The notes under the pieces are model-generated. The model was given only the letters and a program-made list of their open reading frames with translations. It had not been told where the DNA came from and made no database searches. This document shows positions 14,381 to 22,849 of a stretch of DNA of 27,334 nucleotides, piece by piece. Source of the DNA: an uncultured Micromonospora sp. (GTDB lineage Bacteria; Actinomycetota; Actinomycetes; Mycobacteriales; Micromonosporaceae); NCBI GenBank assembly GCA_937951935.1, contig CALGAM010000196.1:1-27334 (forward strand), read 5' to 3'. How positions within the stretch are numbered: the stretch's first letter is position 1; each line of letters begins with the position of its first letter. Both the position numbers and the translations under genes were made by a program.

Positions 14381-14992
14381 ATGCCGCAGCCCGCCCTCTT
14401 CGCGATCGACATCGTCGCCGTGATCCTGCTGGTGTTCGGGCTCTACTTCCCCCGACACCGGCGGCGTGATCTGGTGGCGGCCTACCTCGGGGTCAACGTC
14501 GGGGTGATGGCCGTGGCGAGCTCGCTCGGCACCAGCGGCGGCGCCGGCGCCGGGCTCGGCCTCGGCCTGGCGCTGTTCGGCGTCCTGTCCATCATTCGGC
14601 TGCGCTCGACCGAACTCGACCAGCACGAGGTGGCGTACTACTTCTCCGCCCTGGCCATGGGCATTCTCTCCGCACTCGGCGGCAGTGCGCCGTGGCACAT
14701 CCCCGCGATGATGGCCCTGATCCTGCTGGTGATGTTCGTCGGCGACCATCCCCGGCTGTTGCGCGGCTACCGACGACAGAGCATCCTGCTCGACCAGGCC
14801 ATCACCGACCAGGTCACGCTCGTCGCCCACCTGGAGCAGCTCCTCGGCGCCCGGGTACACGCCGCGTCGGTCCAACGGGTGGACCTGGTCAACGACACCA
14901 CCCTGGTCGACGTCCGCTACTCGGTGCCGACCGGTGCCACCGCCGCGCCCGCCCGGACCGCCGCCACGGCCGCGGGAGGAGTCCGGCGATGA
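14381..14992 (+). CDS. DUF4956 family membrane protein
   Basis: The 203-residue protein has four or so membrane segments (IDIVAVILLVFGLYF at about 8-22; LVAAYLGVNVGVMAVASSL; a Gly-rich segment leading into LFGVLSIIRLRSTELDQHEVAYYFSALAMGIL at about 66-97; IPAMMALILLVMFV). The stretch IIRLRSTELDQHEVAYYF is the signature of DUF4956. A soluble C-terminal domain follows (QAITDQVTLVAHLEQLLGARVHAASVQRVDLV...). DUF4956 proteins commonly neighbour VTC and CotH genes but have no assigned activity. The ATG at 14381 has AGGAGG 8 bases upstream. The stop overlaps the next ATG (ATGA). Confidence 0.88.
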   Translation: MPQPALFAIDIVAVILLVFGLYFPRHRRRDLVAAYLGVNVGVMAVASSLGTSGGAGAGLGLGLALFGVLSIIRLRSTELDQHEVAYYFSALAMGILSALGGSAPWHIPAMMALILLVMFVGDHPRLLRGYRRQSILLDQAITDQVTLVAHLEQLLGARVHAASVQRVDLVNDTTLVDVRYSVPTGATAAPARTAATAAGGVRR

Positions 14993-15846
14993 CCGCCCTG
15001 ACCTGCCCGCCGCTCAGCACGCTGGAGTCGATCGAGCTCGACGAACTCGTCGCCCGGGCAGCCCTGCAGACCCGCGTGGACCGCAAGTACGTCCTGCCCG
15101 TCGCCGAGGCGTGGGAGGTGCTGGCGCTCGTCGAGCCGGGCACCCGGGTACTGGACATCGACGGCGTCCGGTCCTTCGGGTACACGTCGACCTACTTCGA
15201 CACCCCCGACCTGGCCAGCTACCTGTCGACCGCCCGGCGGCGCCGCCGCCGGTTCAAGGTCAGGACGCGCACCTACCTCGACTCGGCACAGTGCTGGCTC
15301 GAGGTGAAGACCCGGGGCGCCCGGGGCAGCACGGTGAAGGACCGCCTGCCGTACCAGCTCGACCACCAGTCCACCCTCGCCCCGGGGTTGGACTTCGTCG
15401 CGGACGTGTTGGACCGGAAGTCGATCCGGCTCGGCGCCGAGCCGGTGTTCGTACCCACCCTGGTCACCCGCTACCGGCGTAGCACCCTCTTCCTGCCCAG
15501 CACGGCGAGCCGGGTCACCGTGGACACCGACCTGGTGTGGCAGGGCGCGGGTCCGCCGCTGCACCTGCCCGAGCTGGCGGTGGTGGAGACGAAGACCGGC
15601 TCCACCGCCTCCGGCGTCGACCGCCTGCTCTGGGCCCGGGGTCACCGCCCGGTGCGGATCTCCAAGTACGCCACCGGCCTGGCCGCCCTCCGACCGGAGC
15701 TGCCGGCGACGCCGTGGCGCCGTACCCTGCGTCAACACTTCGCTCCCCTGCTCGCCGACGGCCGCCACCACACCACCACGCCGCCGGAGGCCGGGCACGC
15801 CCTCGTGCCCGGCGCAGCCCGTCCCCTCGCACCGGAAACGGAGTGA
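14989..15846 (+). CDS. VTC-domain (polyphosphate polymerase-type) protein
   Basis: The 285-residue cytosolic protein has the VTC catalytic-tunnel pattern known from yeast Vtc4, which makes polyphosphate from ATP. Seen: TRVDRKYVLP (29-37), STYFDTPD (67-74), a very basic run ending FKVRTRTYLDS (89-99), WLEVKTRGARGSTVKDRLPY (103-122), and the late VVETKTGSTASGVDRLL and RPVRISKY. The alternating basic residues and Glu in ExK positions match the triphosphate tunnel fold. Whether bacterial members polymerise phosphate is not settled by sequence. It is coupled by overlap to DUF4956 and followed 2 bases later by the CotH gene. Confidence 0.88.
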   Translation: MTALTCPPLSTLESIELDELVARAALQTRVDRKYVLPVAEAWEVLALVEPGTRVLDIDGVRSFGYTSTYFDTPDLASYLSTARRRRRRFKVRTRTYLDSAQCWLEVKTRGARGSTVKDRLPYQLDHQSTLAPGLDFVADVLDRKSIRLGAEPVFVPTLVTRYRRSTLFLPSTASRVTVDTDLVWQGAGPPLHLPELAVVETKTGSTASGVDRLLWARGHRPVRISKYATGLAALRPELPATPWRRTLRQHFAPLLADGRHHTTTPPEAGHALVPGAARPLAPETE

Positions 15847-15848
15847 CC

Positions 15849-18014
15849 GTGCGCAGACTCGTGTACTACGCGGTCGGCGTTCTCGCCGCCGCCGCCATCG
15901 GAGCCGACATCGGGCTCCCCGCAACATCGAACGCCGCGGCCCGGCCGGCGACCGCGGCCGGCGCCGAGTCGGTCACGCCGGCCGACGCCGGGCCGGTCGG
16001 CGCCGACGCCGAGGAGGCCGACGACGCCGCAGCCCGGGACGCCGACCTGGCGGCGGCGGAGCTGACCGGCGACATCATCTTCTCGGTGCCGAGCGGCACG
16101 TTCGTGAACGAGGTGTCGGTCTCGCTCGACACGACGATCGCCGGCGCGGTCATCCGCTACACCACCGACGGCCGGCTGCCCACCGCCTCCTCGCCGAGCT
16201 ACGACGGCACCCCGCTGCGCTTCACCCGCACCACCCAGCTGCGGGCCCAGGCGTACGTCGACGGCGCCCCGGCCGGGGCGCCCGGCACCGCCATCTACGT
16301 GGCCCGGGCCGTCGAGACCAACCACGACCTGCCGGTGCTGCTGCTCGACGCGTACGGCCAGGGCGCGCCGGGACGCGAGTACATCGACACCGCGGTGATG
16401 GAGTTCCAGCCCACCAACGGCAGCACCTCGCTGGCCGCCTCCCCCGTCCTGGTCAGCCGGGCCGGCTTCCACCTGCGCGGCAACTCGAGCGCGATGTTCC
16501 CGAAGGTGCCGTACCGGCTGGAGCTGTGGGACAACGACGATGACGACGTCGACCTCCCGCTGCTGGGCATGCCCGCCGACTCGGACTGGGTGCTGCGCGG
16601 GCCGTACACCGACAAGGCGCTGATCCGCGACGCCTTCGTCTACGGTCTCGGCCGCGACCTGGGGCTGTACGCACCGCGGTTCGCCTTCGCCGAGGTGTAC
16701 GTCAACCTGGACGACCAGCCGGTGAGCGCCGACGACTACCAGGGCGTCTACCTGATCGTCGAGACGATCAAGAACTCGAAGAACCGGCTGGACCTCAAGC
16801 AGCTCGACGAGGACGACGTCACCCTGCCGAAGATCACCGGTGGCTACATCTTCAAGTTCGAGTGGATGGCCGCCGAGGAGCCGACCCTGCCCTGCACCGG
16901 CCCGGCCGAAACCTGCTGGAGCGACCTGGAGGTGGTCGACCCGGACCCGCTGAACTCGGCCCAGCGGGAATGGCTCACCCAGCACATCCAACAGTTCCAC
17001 GACATGCTCCACTCCCCCGGGTTCGCCGATCCGGTGACCGGCTATCCCGCCTGGATCGACGTGGACTCGTTCGTCAACCAGATGATCATCGAAGAGCTGA
17101 GCCGGGAGATGGACGCGTACGTCCGCAGCGCGCACTTCTACAAGGACCGGGACGGCAAGATCACCGCCGGGCCGCTGTGGGACTACGACCTCTCGTTCGG
17201 GGTCGGCGGCTACTTCAACAACAACCAGATCGCCGGCTGGCAGTACCAGCAGACCCGCTTCCCGGCCTCGCCGAACGACTGGTTCCAGCGGCTGGTCCAG
17301 GACCCGGCCTTCGTCAACCGGGTCAAGGTCCGCTGGCAGCAGCTCCGGCAGGGCCTGCTCTCCGACGCCCAGCTCGAGGCCCGGATCAACAGTCTGGCCG
17401 CGCCGCTGACCGCCGCCGCCGAGCGCAACTTCGCGAAGTGGCCAATCCTCTCCGCCCCGATCGTCGGCCCGTTCTTCACCCCGACCGCCCCCACCTGGAG
17501 CGGCCAGGTGCAGTACATGCGGGACTGGATGTTCCAGCGGGCCGCCTGGCTCGACTCCCCGGCCGCCTGGGGCGGAGCGACGACGCCGCCCACGACACCA
17601 CCCACCACCCCGCCCACCACGCCACCGACCACCCCGCCCACGACACCGCCGACCACCCCGCCCACCACGCCGCCGGTGACCACCACACCGCCGACGACCC
17701 CTCCGGTGCCGGGACGGTCGTGCACGGCGAGCTACAGCATCGTCAACCAGTGGCCCGGTGGGTTCCAGGGCAGCGTCCAGGTCACGGCCGGTTCGACCGC
17801 GATCTCCGGCTGGCGGGTGACCTGGACCTTCGCCGACGGCCAGACCATCTCCCAGGCCTGGGACGCGACCGTGACGACCAGCGGCGCGACGGTGACCGCG
17901 ACGAACGCCGGCTACAACGGGGCGCTCGCCGCGGGCGCCAGCACGACGTTCGGCTTCCTCGGCACGTGGAACGGCGTCAACAGCCCGCCCACGCTGACCT
18001 GCACGGCATTCTGA
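15849..18014 (+). CDS. Secreted CotH-family kinase with chitobiase-type domain and C-terminal CBM2
   Basis: The predicted protein has 721 residues. Order: signal peptide (about 1-31, ending NAAA); acidic Ala-rich spacer; chitobiase/hexosaminidase C-type beta domain (about 76-152, IRYTTDGRLPTASSPSYDG); CotH kinase domain (about 160-570); Thr-Pro linker (about 578-620); CBM2 (625-721, Cys to Cys). CotH motifs: HLRGNSSAMFPKVPYRLEL (208-226), WVLRGPYTDKALIRDAF (247-263), GVYLIVETIK (299-308), and metal/catalytic GPLWDYDLSFG (441-451). CotH is an atypical protein kinase first known from Bacillus spore coats. CBM2 here keeps NQW and QAW but has Tyr at the third aromatic site. The start is GTG 15849 with GGAG upstream. 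It likely acts at a cellulose-containing surface. Confidence 0.88.
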   Translation: MRRLVYYAVGVLAAAAIGADIGLPATSNAAARPATAAGAESVTPADAGPVGADAEEADDAAARDADLAAAELTGDIIFSVPSGTFVNEVSVSLDTTIAGAVIRYTTDGRLPTASSPSYDGTPLRFTRTTQLRAQAYVDGAPAGAPGTAIYVARAVETNHDLPVLLLDAYGQGAPGREYIDTAVMEFQPTNGSTSLAASPVLVSRAGFHLRGNSSAMFPKVPYRLELWDNDDDDVDLPLLGMPADSDWVLRGPYTDKALIRDAFVYGLGRDLGLYAPRFAFAEVYVNLDDQPVSADDYQGVYLIVETIKNSKNRLDLKQLDEDDVTLPKITGGYIFKFEWMAAEEPTLPCTGPAETCWSDLEVVDPDPLNSAQREWLTQHIQQFHDMLHSPGFADPVTGYPAWIDVDSFVNQMIIEELSREMDAYVRSAHFYKDRDGKITAGPLWDYDLSFGVGGYFNNNQIAGWQYQQTRFPASPNDWFQRLVQDPAFVNRVKVRWQQLRQGLLSDAQLEARINSLAAPLTAAAERNFAKWPILSAPIVGPFFTPTAPTWSGQVQYMRDWMFQRAAWLDSPAAWGGATTPPTTPPTTPPTTPPTTPPTTPPTTPPTTPPVTTTPPTTPPVPGRSCTASYSIVNQWPGGFQGSVQVTAGSTAISGWRVTWTFADGQTISQAWDATVTTSGATVTATNAGYNGALAAGASTTFGFLGTWNGVNSPPTLTCTAF
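17580..17706. repeat. Thr-Pro linker repeat in the CotH gene
   Basis: About nine copies of a degenerate 12-base unit encoding Pro-Thr-Thr-Pro separate the kinase and cellulose-binding domains. Such linkers are usual in secreted actinobacterial carbohydrate-active proteins. The repeat may vary in copy number between strains. Confidence 0.85.
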
Positions 18015-18027
18015 TCACGGGATGACA

Positions 18028-18064
18028 GGCGGCGCCGTCCCCGTACCCCGGGGGCGGCGCCGCC
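18028..18064. terminator. Bidirectional hairpin terminator
   Basis: A 15-bp stem with one G-U pair (18028-18042 with 18050-18064; outer ten pairs GGCGGCGCCG/CGGCGCCGCC) closes a 7-base loop. It lies between the convergent cotH-type and ispG genes. Confidence 0.8.
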
Positions 18065-18095
18065 GCCCGTACGACGCGAAGCCCGCGCGCGGCCG

Positions 18096-19268
18096 TCAGT
18101 GCACGGTGACCGTGGGGCGGGCGACGAGGTCGCGCAGCTCCTCCGGCAGCTCGGCGCCCATCTCGTCGGCCAGCCGGGCCGCCTCCTCGATCAGCGTCTC
18201 GACGATCTGGCTCTCCGGGACGGTCTTGATCACCTGGCCCTTGACGAAGATCTGGCCCTTGCCGTTGCCGGAGGCGACCCCGAGGTCCGCCTCGCGGGCC
18301 TCGCCCGGCCCGTTGACGACGCACCCCATCACCGCCACCCGAAGCGGCACCGGCAGCCCTTCCAGGCCGGCGGAGACCTCCTCGGCGAGCTTGTAGACGT
18401 CGACCTGGGCCCGGCCGCAGGACGGGCAGGAGACGATCTCCAGGCCGCGCTGGCGCAGACCGAGCGCCTCCAGGATCGCCGTACCGACCTTGATCTCCTC
18501 CACGGGCGGGGCGGAGAGCGAGACCCGGATCGTGTCCCCGATCCCCTCGGCCAGCAGCGCGCCGAAGGCCACCGCCGACTTGATGGTGCCCTGGAACGCC
18601 GGCCCGGCCTCGGTCACCCCGAGGTGCAACGGGTAGTCGCACTGCTCGGCCAGCATCCGGTACGCCCGGATCATCACCACCGGGTCGTTGTGCTTGACCG
18701 AGATCTTGATGTCCCGGAAGCCGTGCTCCTCGAACAGCGAGCACTCCCACAGCGCCGACTCGACCAGCGCCTCCGCGGTCGCCTTGCCGTACTTGGCCAG
18801 CAGACGCTTGTCCAGCGAGCCGGCGTTCACCCCGATCCGGATCGGCACCCCCGCGTCGCTCGCGGCCCGGGCGATCTCCTTGACCTTGTCGTCGAACTGC
18901 CGGATGTTGCCCGGGTTGACCCGGACGCCGGCGCAGCCGGCGTCGATCGCGGCGAAGACGTACTTCGGCTGGAAGTGGATGTCGGCGATCACCGGGATCT
19001 GCGACTTGCGCGCGATCGCCGGCAGCGCCGCCACGTCGTCCTGGGACGGGACCGCGACCCGCACGATCTGGCAGCCCGCCGCGGTCAGCTCGGCGATCTG
19101 CTGCAGCGTCGCGTTGACGTCGGCGGTCAGCGTCGTGGTCATCGACTGCACCGACACCGGCGCACCGCCACCCACCGGGACGGAACCGACCATGATCTGC
19201 CGGCTCTGCCGCCGCTTCGCCAGCGGCGGCGGGGGGACGGCGGGCATGCCGAGGCTGACTGCGGTCAC
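18096..19268 (-). CDS. ispG: 4-hydroxy-3-methylbut-2-en-1-yl diphosphate synthase (IspG/GcpE)
   Basis: This enzyme converts MEcPP to HMBPP in the MEP isoprenoid pathway using a [4Fe-4S] cluster. The 390-residue protein has the TIM-barrel part (PVSVQSMTTTLTADV, IADIHFQPKYV, RVNPGNI) and the C-terminal cluster domain with Cys281 and Cys284 (CPSCGR), Cys316 (MGCVVNGPGEA) and Glu323. The GTG start at 19268 lies 7 bases after the rseP stop, so dxr, rseP and ispG form one minus-strand operon. Two of its enzymes (Dxr, IspG) belong to the same pathway. Confidence 0.97.
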   Translation of the reverse strand: MTAVSLGMPAVPPPPLAKRRQSRQIMVGSVPVGGGAPVSVQSMTTTLTADVNATLQQIAELTAAGCQIVRVAVPSQDDVAALPAIARKSQIPVIADIHFQPKYVFAAIDAGCAGVRVNPGNIRQFDDKVKEIARAASDAGVPIRIGVNAGSLDKRLLAKYGKATAEALVESALWECSLFEEHGFRDIKISVKHNDPVVMIRAYRMLAEQCDYPLHLGVTEAGPAFQGTIKSAVAFGALLAEGIGDTIRVSLSAPPVEEIKVGTAILEALGLRQRGLEIVSCPSCGRAQVDVYKLAEEVSAGLEGLPVPLRVAVMGCVVNGPGEAREADLGVASGNGKGQIFVKGQVIKTVPESQIVETLIEEAARLADEMGAELPEELRDLVARPTVTVH

Positions 19269-19275
19269 TGGGCAC

Positions 19276-20523
19276 TCACCTTTGGATCAGGGTTATCGGG
19301 TTCACCACGTCGGCGGTGATGGTCAGCAGCGTGAAGGCGCCACCGATCAGGATCAACGCATACGTTACGGGCATCAGTTTGAAGTAGTCGACCCGCCCGG
19401 GGTCGGGTTTACCGAGCCGGGTGAAGATCCACGATCGGGCGCGTTCGAACCAGGCGATGGCGATGTGGCCGCCGTCCAACGGCAGCAGCGGCAGCAGGTT
19501 GAAGACGCCGATGAAGAAGTTCAGCGAGATGAAGAGGAGGACGAAGACCTCCCAGAGGCCGTGCTGGACCGCCTCGCCGCCGAGCCGGCTGGCCCCGACC
19601 ACGCTGATCGGGGTGTCGACGTCCCGCTCCCCGCCGGTGATCGCGGACCACAGCGCCGGGATCTTCTGCGGGATCCGCTGGAGCGCCCTCGCGGTGTTCA
19701 CCGCCATGGTGCCGGTGAAGTCGGCGGTCGCCCCGAACGCCTCGATCGGGCCGTACGTCACCGTGGCCGGCGTGCTCGGCACCAGGCCGACGCCGAGCGC
19801 GGAGGTGGGACCGACCGGCCCGTCCGGCTGGTCCTGCGGCGGGCGCTGCACCTGGGCGAGGGTGACGGTGGCCTGCTGGGTGACACCGTCGCGGACGAAG
19901 GTGACCTGGACCGGGCCGGCCGCCGTCGCGCGTACCGCGTCGAGCAGCTCCCCCCAGTTGCGCACCGGGGTCGTCCCGATCGCCGTGATCACGTCGCCGT
20001 CCCGCAAGTTGGCCTGGGCGGCCGGGCTCGCCGGGTCGCCGGCCTGGCAGGCTCGCTCGACGTTCTCGACCACCACGCAGGGCGCCACCGCGATCTTCGC
20101 CGGCTCCGCCCGGAAGTCGTCGTCGGTGGTCGGGAAGTCGGGGTTCGGCAGCCCCATGAAGATCGCGGCGAACCAGAGCGTGACGATGGCGAGCATGAAG
20201 TGCGCCACCGAGCCGGCCGCCATCACCGCGGTCCGCTTCCAGAGCGGGTACCGCCACATGGCCCGGGGCTCGTCCGCCGGGTCGACGTCGTCGTCCTGCG
20301 GAGTCATCCCGACGATCTTGCAGAAGCCGCCGAGCGGGATCGCCTTGATCCCGTACTCGGTCTCACCCCGGCGGAACGACCAGATGGTGGGGCCGAAACC
20401 GATGAAGTAGCGGGTCACCTTCATCCCGAACCGCTTGGCGACCAGCATGTGCCCGGCCTCGTGCAGGCTCACGGAGATGAGGATCCCCAGGGCGAAGGCC
20501 ACCACCCCGAGCAGGTACAGCAT
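19276..20523 (-). CDS. rseP: RseP/Rip1-type site-2 metalloprotease
   Basis: The intramembrane zinc protease has 415 residues. HEAGH (21-25) in the first membrane segment supplies two His ligands and the catalytic Glu. A single PDZ domain lies near residues 165-215 (NLRDGDVITAIGTTPVRNWGELL), and the third ligand motif is LLPLLPLDGGH near 365-375. Relatives cut anti-sigma factors or other membrane substrates; in mycobacteria the counterpart is Rip1. The ATG overlaps the dxr stop by one base (TGATG). The gene order dxr-rseP-ispG is widely conserved in actinobacteria. Confidence 0.95.
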   Translation of the reverse strand: MLYLLGVVAFALGILISVSLHEAGHMLVAKRFGMKVTRYFIGFGPTIWSFRRGETEYGIKAIPLGGFCKIVGMTPQDDDVDPADEPRAMWRYPLWKRTAVMAAGSVAHFMLAIVTLWFAAIFMGLPNPDFPTTDDDFRAEPAKIAVAPCVVVENVERACQAGDPASPAAQANLRDGDVITAIGTTPVRNWGELLDAVRATAAGPVQVTFVRDGVTQQATVTLAQVQRPPQDQPDGPVGPTSALGVGLVPSTPATVTYGPIEAFGATADFTGTMAVNTARALQRIPQKIPALWSAITGGERDVDTPISVVGASRLGGEAVQHGLWEVFVLLFISLNFFIGVFNLLPLLPLDGGHIAIAWFERARSWIFTRLGKPDPGRVDYFKLMPVTYALILIGGAFTLLTITADVVNPITLIQR

Positions 20524-21734
20524 CAGGCTCCTTCCACCGCCATCGCGATGATCTCCCGGGCGCGGGCCCGCGCCCAGGACTCGGCGGCGAGCACCTCTTC
20601 GACCGTACCCGGTTCGGGGAAATCGGGTGCGGCGTCGAGCACCCGCTCCAGCGTGTCGACGATGCCGAGGAACGGCAGCCGGCCCGCCACGAAGGCGGCC
20701 ACGCACTCCTCGTTCGCCGCGTTGTAGATCGCCGGACGGCAGCGCCCGGCCGCCCCGGCCTGCTTCGCCAGGCGTACGGCGGGAAACGCGCTGTCGTCCA
20801 GCGGCTCGAAGGTCCAGCTCTGCGCGGCCGTCCAGTCGACCGCCGGGGCCGCCTCGGCGACCCGGTCCGGCCAGCCGAGCGCCAGGGCGATCGGCAGCCG
20901 CATGTCCGGCGGGCTGGCCTGGGCCAGCGTCGAGCCGTCGACGAACTCGACCATCGAGTGGATCATCGACTGCGGGTGGACGACCACGTCGATGGCGTCG
21001 TACGGCACCCGGAACAGCTCGTGGGCCTCGATCACCTCCAGCGCCTTGTTGACCAGGGTGGCGCTGTTGATCGTGACGACCGGCCCCATGTTCCAGGTCG
21101 GGTGGGCCAGCGCCTGCTCCGGGGTGACCTCGGTCAGCTCGTCCCGGCGCCGGCCCCGGAACGGCCCGCCGCTGGCGGTGAGGACCAGCCGACGCACCTC
21201 GGCCCGGGTCCCGCCGCGCAGGCACTGGGCCAGCGCCGAGTGCTCGGAGTCGACCGGGACGATCTGGTCCGGCCGGCGCAGCGCGGCCCGGACCACCGGC
21301 CCGCCCGCGACCAGCGACTCCTTGTTGGCCAGCGCCAGCGTCCGCCCGGCCCGCAGCGCGGCCAGGGTCGGCGCCAGCCCGAGCGAGCCCACGACCCCGT
21401 TGAGGACGACGTCGCAGGGCCACTGCGCCAGCTCGCTCATCGCCTCCGGCCCGGCGATGATCTTGGGAAGTCTGACGTCACCGCTGGCCCAGCCCCGGCG
21501 GCTCGCCTCGGCGTAGAAGGCGAGCTGGAGGTCCTGGACGGCGGTTGCCCTGGCCACCCCGACCACCTCGACCTCCAGTTCGAGGGCCTGGGCGGCGAGC
21601 TGGCCGACGTTGCCGCCACCCGCGCCGAGCGCCACCACCCGGAACCGGTCGGGGTTGCGCCGGACGATGTCGATGGCCTGGGTACCGATCGAACCGGTCG
21701 AGCCGAGCAGGACGATCTCACGCGGGGAACTCAC
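20523..21734 (-). CDS. dxr: 1-deoxy-D-xylulose 5-phosphate reductoisomerase
   Basis: Dxr performs the NADPH-dependent first committed step of the MEP pathway. The 403-residue protein shows the NADPH-binding GSTGSIG (11-17), LANKESLVAGG, the metal and substrate motif PVDSEHSALAQCL, TASGGPFRG, HPTWNMG, and HPQSMIHSMVEFVDGS. I start it at GTG 21734 (VSSPREIVLLGS) with GGGGAG about 10 bases upstream; the open frame continues about 48 codons further, but that part is Arg-rich, overlaps the upstream gene and is not conserved. It is the first gene of the dxr-rseP-ispG unit. Confidence 0.96.
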   Translation of the reverse strand: MSSPREIVLLGSTGSIGTQAIDIVRRNPDRFRVVALGAGGGNVGQLAAQALELEVEVVGVARATAVQDLQLAFYAEASRRGWASGDVRLPKIIAGPEAMSELAQWPCDVVLNGVVGSLGLAPTLAALRAGRTLALANKESLVAGGPVVRAALRRPDQIVPVDSEHSALAQCLRGGTRAEVRRLVLTASGGPFRGRRRDELTEVTPEQALAHPTWNMGPVVTINSATLVNKALEVIEAHELFRVPYDAIDVVVHPQSMIHSMVEFVDGSTLAQASPPDMRLPIALALGWPDRVAEAAPAVDWTAAQSWTFEPLDDSAFPAVRLAKQAGAAGRCRPAIYNAANEECVAAFVAGRLPFLGIVDTLERVLDAAPDFPEPGTVEEVLAAESWARARAREIIAMAVEGA

Positions 21735-21777
21735 CGGGACATTCTCCCCGATCGACCCTGAACGCCCGCCGGGAGCC

Positions 21778-22482
21778 TCAGCCGTCCTCGCCCGTGTTCC
21801 CGTCCGCCGCCTCCCCGTGCGGCTCCTCCGGCTCGTCTTCTCTCTCCTCGGACGGCTCCTCCGGCGGGGCCTCCTCACCGAGCAGGTCGCCTGGGTCGAT
21901 CGAGAACTCGAAGGGCCTCCGCATCTCGAACGTGGTTCCGGCCGCCGCCGCGGCCTGCGGCCGGTACTCCCCGTCGATCAGCTCGAAGAGGGCGATCGTG
22001 GGAACCCGGTTGCGCAGGTCGACGCGGAGGAAGAACGGTACGCCGGCAGCGGCGTACTCGCGGGGCCGGTCGATGACGTCCTTGCGACGGTTGCCGGGTG
22101 ACACGACCTCGCCCAACAGGACCGCGTGCCTGATGTCCATGGTTGTCCGGCCCCCGCCGGGAACCCTGAGGACGACGATGTCGGGAATGAAGAGATCGTC
22201 GCCGGAGACGACGTTCGCTTCGAGGTAGAGCCACAGCTTGGCCCGGCGGGCCGCCTGCTTCAACAGGTACCCGAGATCGAGCTCGGCATCCTGGTGGTCG
22301 TATCCGGCGTGGGGTGTCACGATCACGCTTCCGCTCAGGACCTCAACCTTGGGGCCGTTGGTCTCCGGCAACAGGTCGAGGGCGAGCTGCGCGGTCCACG
22401 GCTCGTCACGCCACCTCAGCACGTCGAACGACGGCTCGGTGGGCTCCGGCGCCGGCTCGGGCGCGTACGCGGCCTGGGCCAT
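21778..22482 (-). CDS. Uma2 family (DUF820) nuclease-like protein
   Basis: The 234-residue protein has the Uma2 restriction-endonuclease-like core: VEVLSGSVIVTPHAGYDHQ (about 47-65), DDLFIPDIVVLR (about 95-106, the PD of the active site) and LLGEVVSPGNRRKDVIDRPREYAAAGVPFFLRVDL (about 122-156, supplying the E-x-x and the conserved Y-AAGV-Y/F-W/L pattern). The last 35 residues are a highly acidic tail unlike the family core. Uma2 proteins are abundant in actinobacteria and cyanobacteria and their role is unknown. The gene lies 43 bases upstream of dxr in the same direction and marks the edge of the accessory region. Confidence 0.85.
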   Translation of the reverse strand: MAQAAYAPEPAPEPTEPSFDVLRWRDEPWTAQLALDLLPETNGPKVEVLSGSVIVTPHAGYDHQDAELDLGYLLKQAARRAKLWLYLEANVVSGDDLFIPDIVVLRVPGGGRTTMDIRHAVLLGEVVSPGNRRKDVIDRPREYAAAGVPFFLRVDLRNRVPTIALFELIDGEYRPQAAAAAGTTFEMRRPFEFSIDPGDLLGEEAPPEEPSEEREDEPEEPHGEAADGNTGEDG

Positions 22483-22849
22483 CCGGGCTCACCCCCTCAG
22501 CGGGACATTCTGCTCAGACCAGCCTAGCCCCGCAGCCCCGTCTAACGGCGTCGCACAATCTGTCCGACAGCCGTGCGCCCGAGGTGGCACGGCGGTGGTG
22601 TGTGACCACTCGGCGGTGGGTGTCGGCCCGCCCGTCGGTTACGACCCGCGGCAGGGTCTCAGCACGACCCGGTCCGGTTTCGGAACAGCACCGATGCATG
22701 CATGTCATGCAGCTCCGTGACGGCTACCATGACGGCAACCCGAGCTCTCGACGGCGTCCCGAGATAGCCGTTCGTTACGATACGTGATCACTCTGGCCCA
22801 CACTTGTCGGGTCTACGAGTATTGACTTCACAATCAATCACCCAAAAGG
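22483..22849. other. Intergenic region at the border of the accessory locus
   Basis: I see no credible gene in these 367 bases. Position 22718-22739 carries a tandem pair TGACGGCTACCA/TGACGGCAAC, also found at 24198-24219. A short self-complementary TGCATGCA lies near 22693. Composition falls toward the right, where the toxin-immunity cassettes begin. Confidence 0.5.
22718..22739 (+). repeat. TGACGGCAAC-type repeat, copy A
   Basis: Two units 12 bases apart (TGACGGCTAC, TGACGGCAAC). The 22-base block matches 24198-24219 at 20 of 22 positions in the same orientation. A single further unit is at 23639-23648. Confidence 0.7.

Noticed and set aside
17580..17706. Regular repeats that could be mistaken for a CRISPR-like array
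   Set aside because: They are in-frame Pro-Thr linker codons with no spacers.
22514..22708. 64-codon minus-strand frame upstream of the Uma2 gene
   Set aside because: Arg/Cys-rich chance-like product with no ribosome site or recognisable motif.
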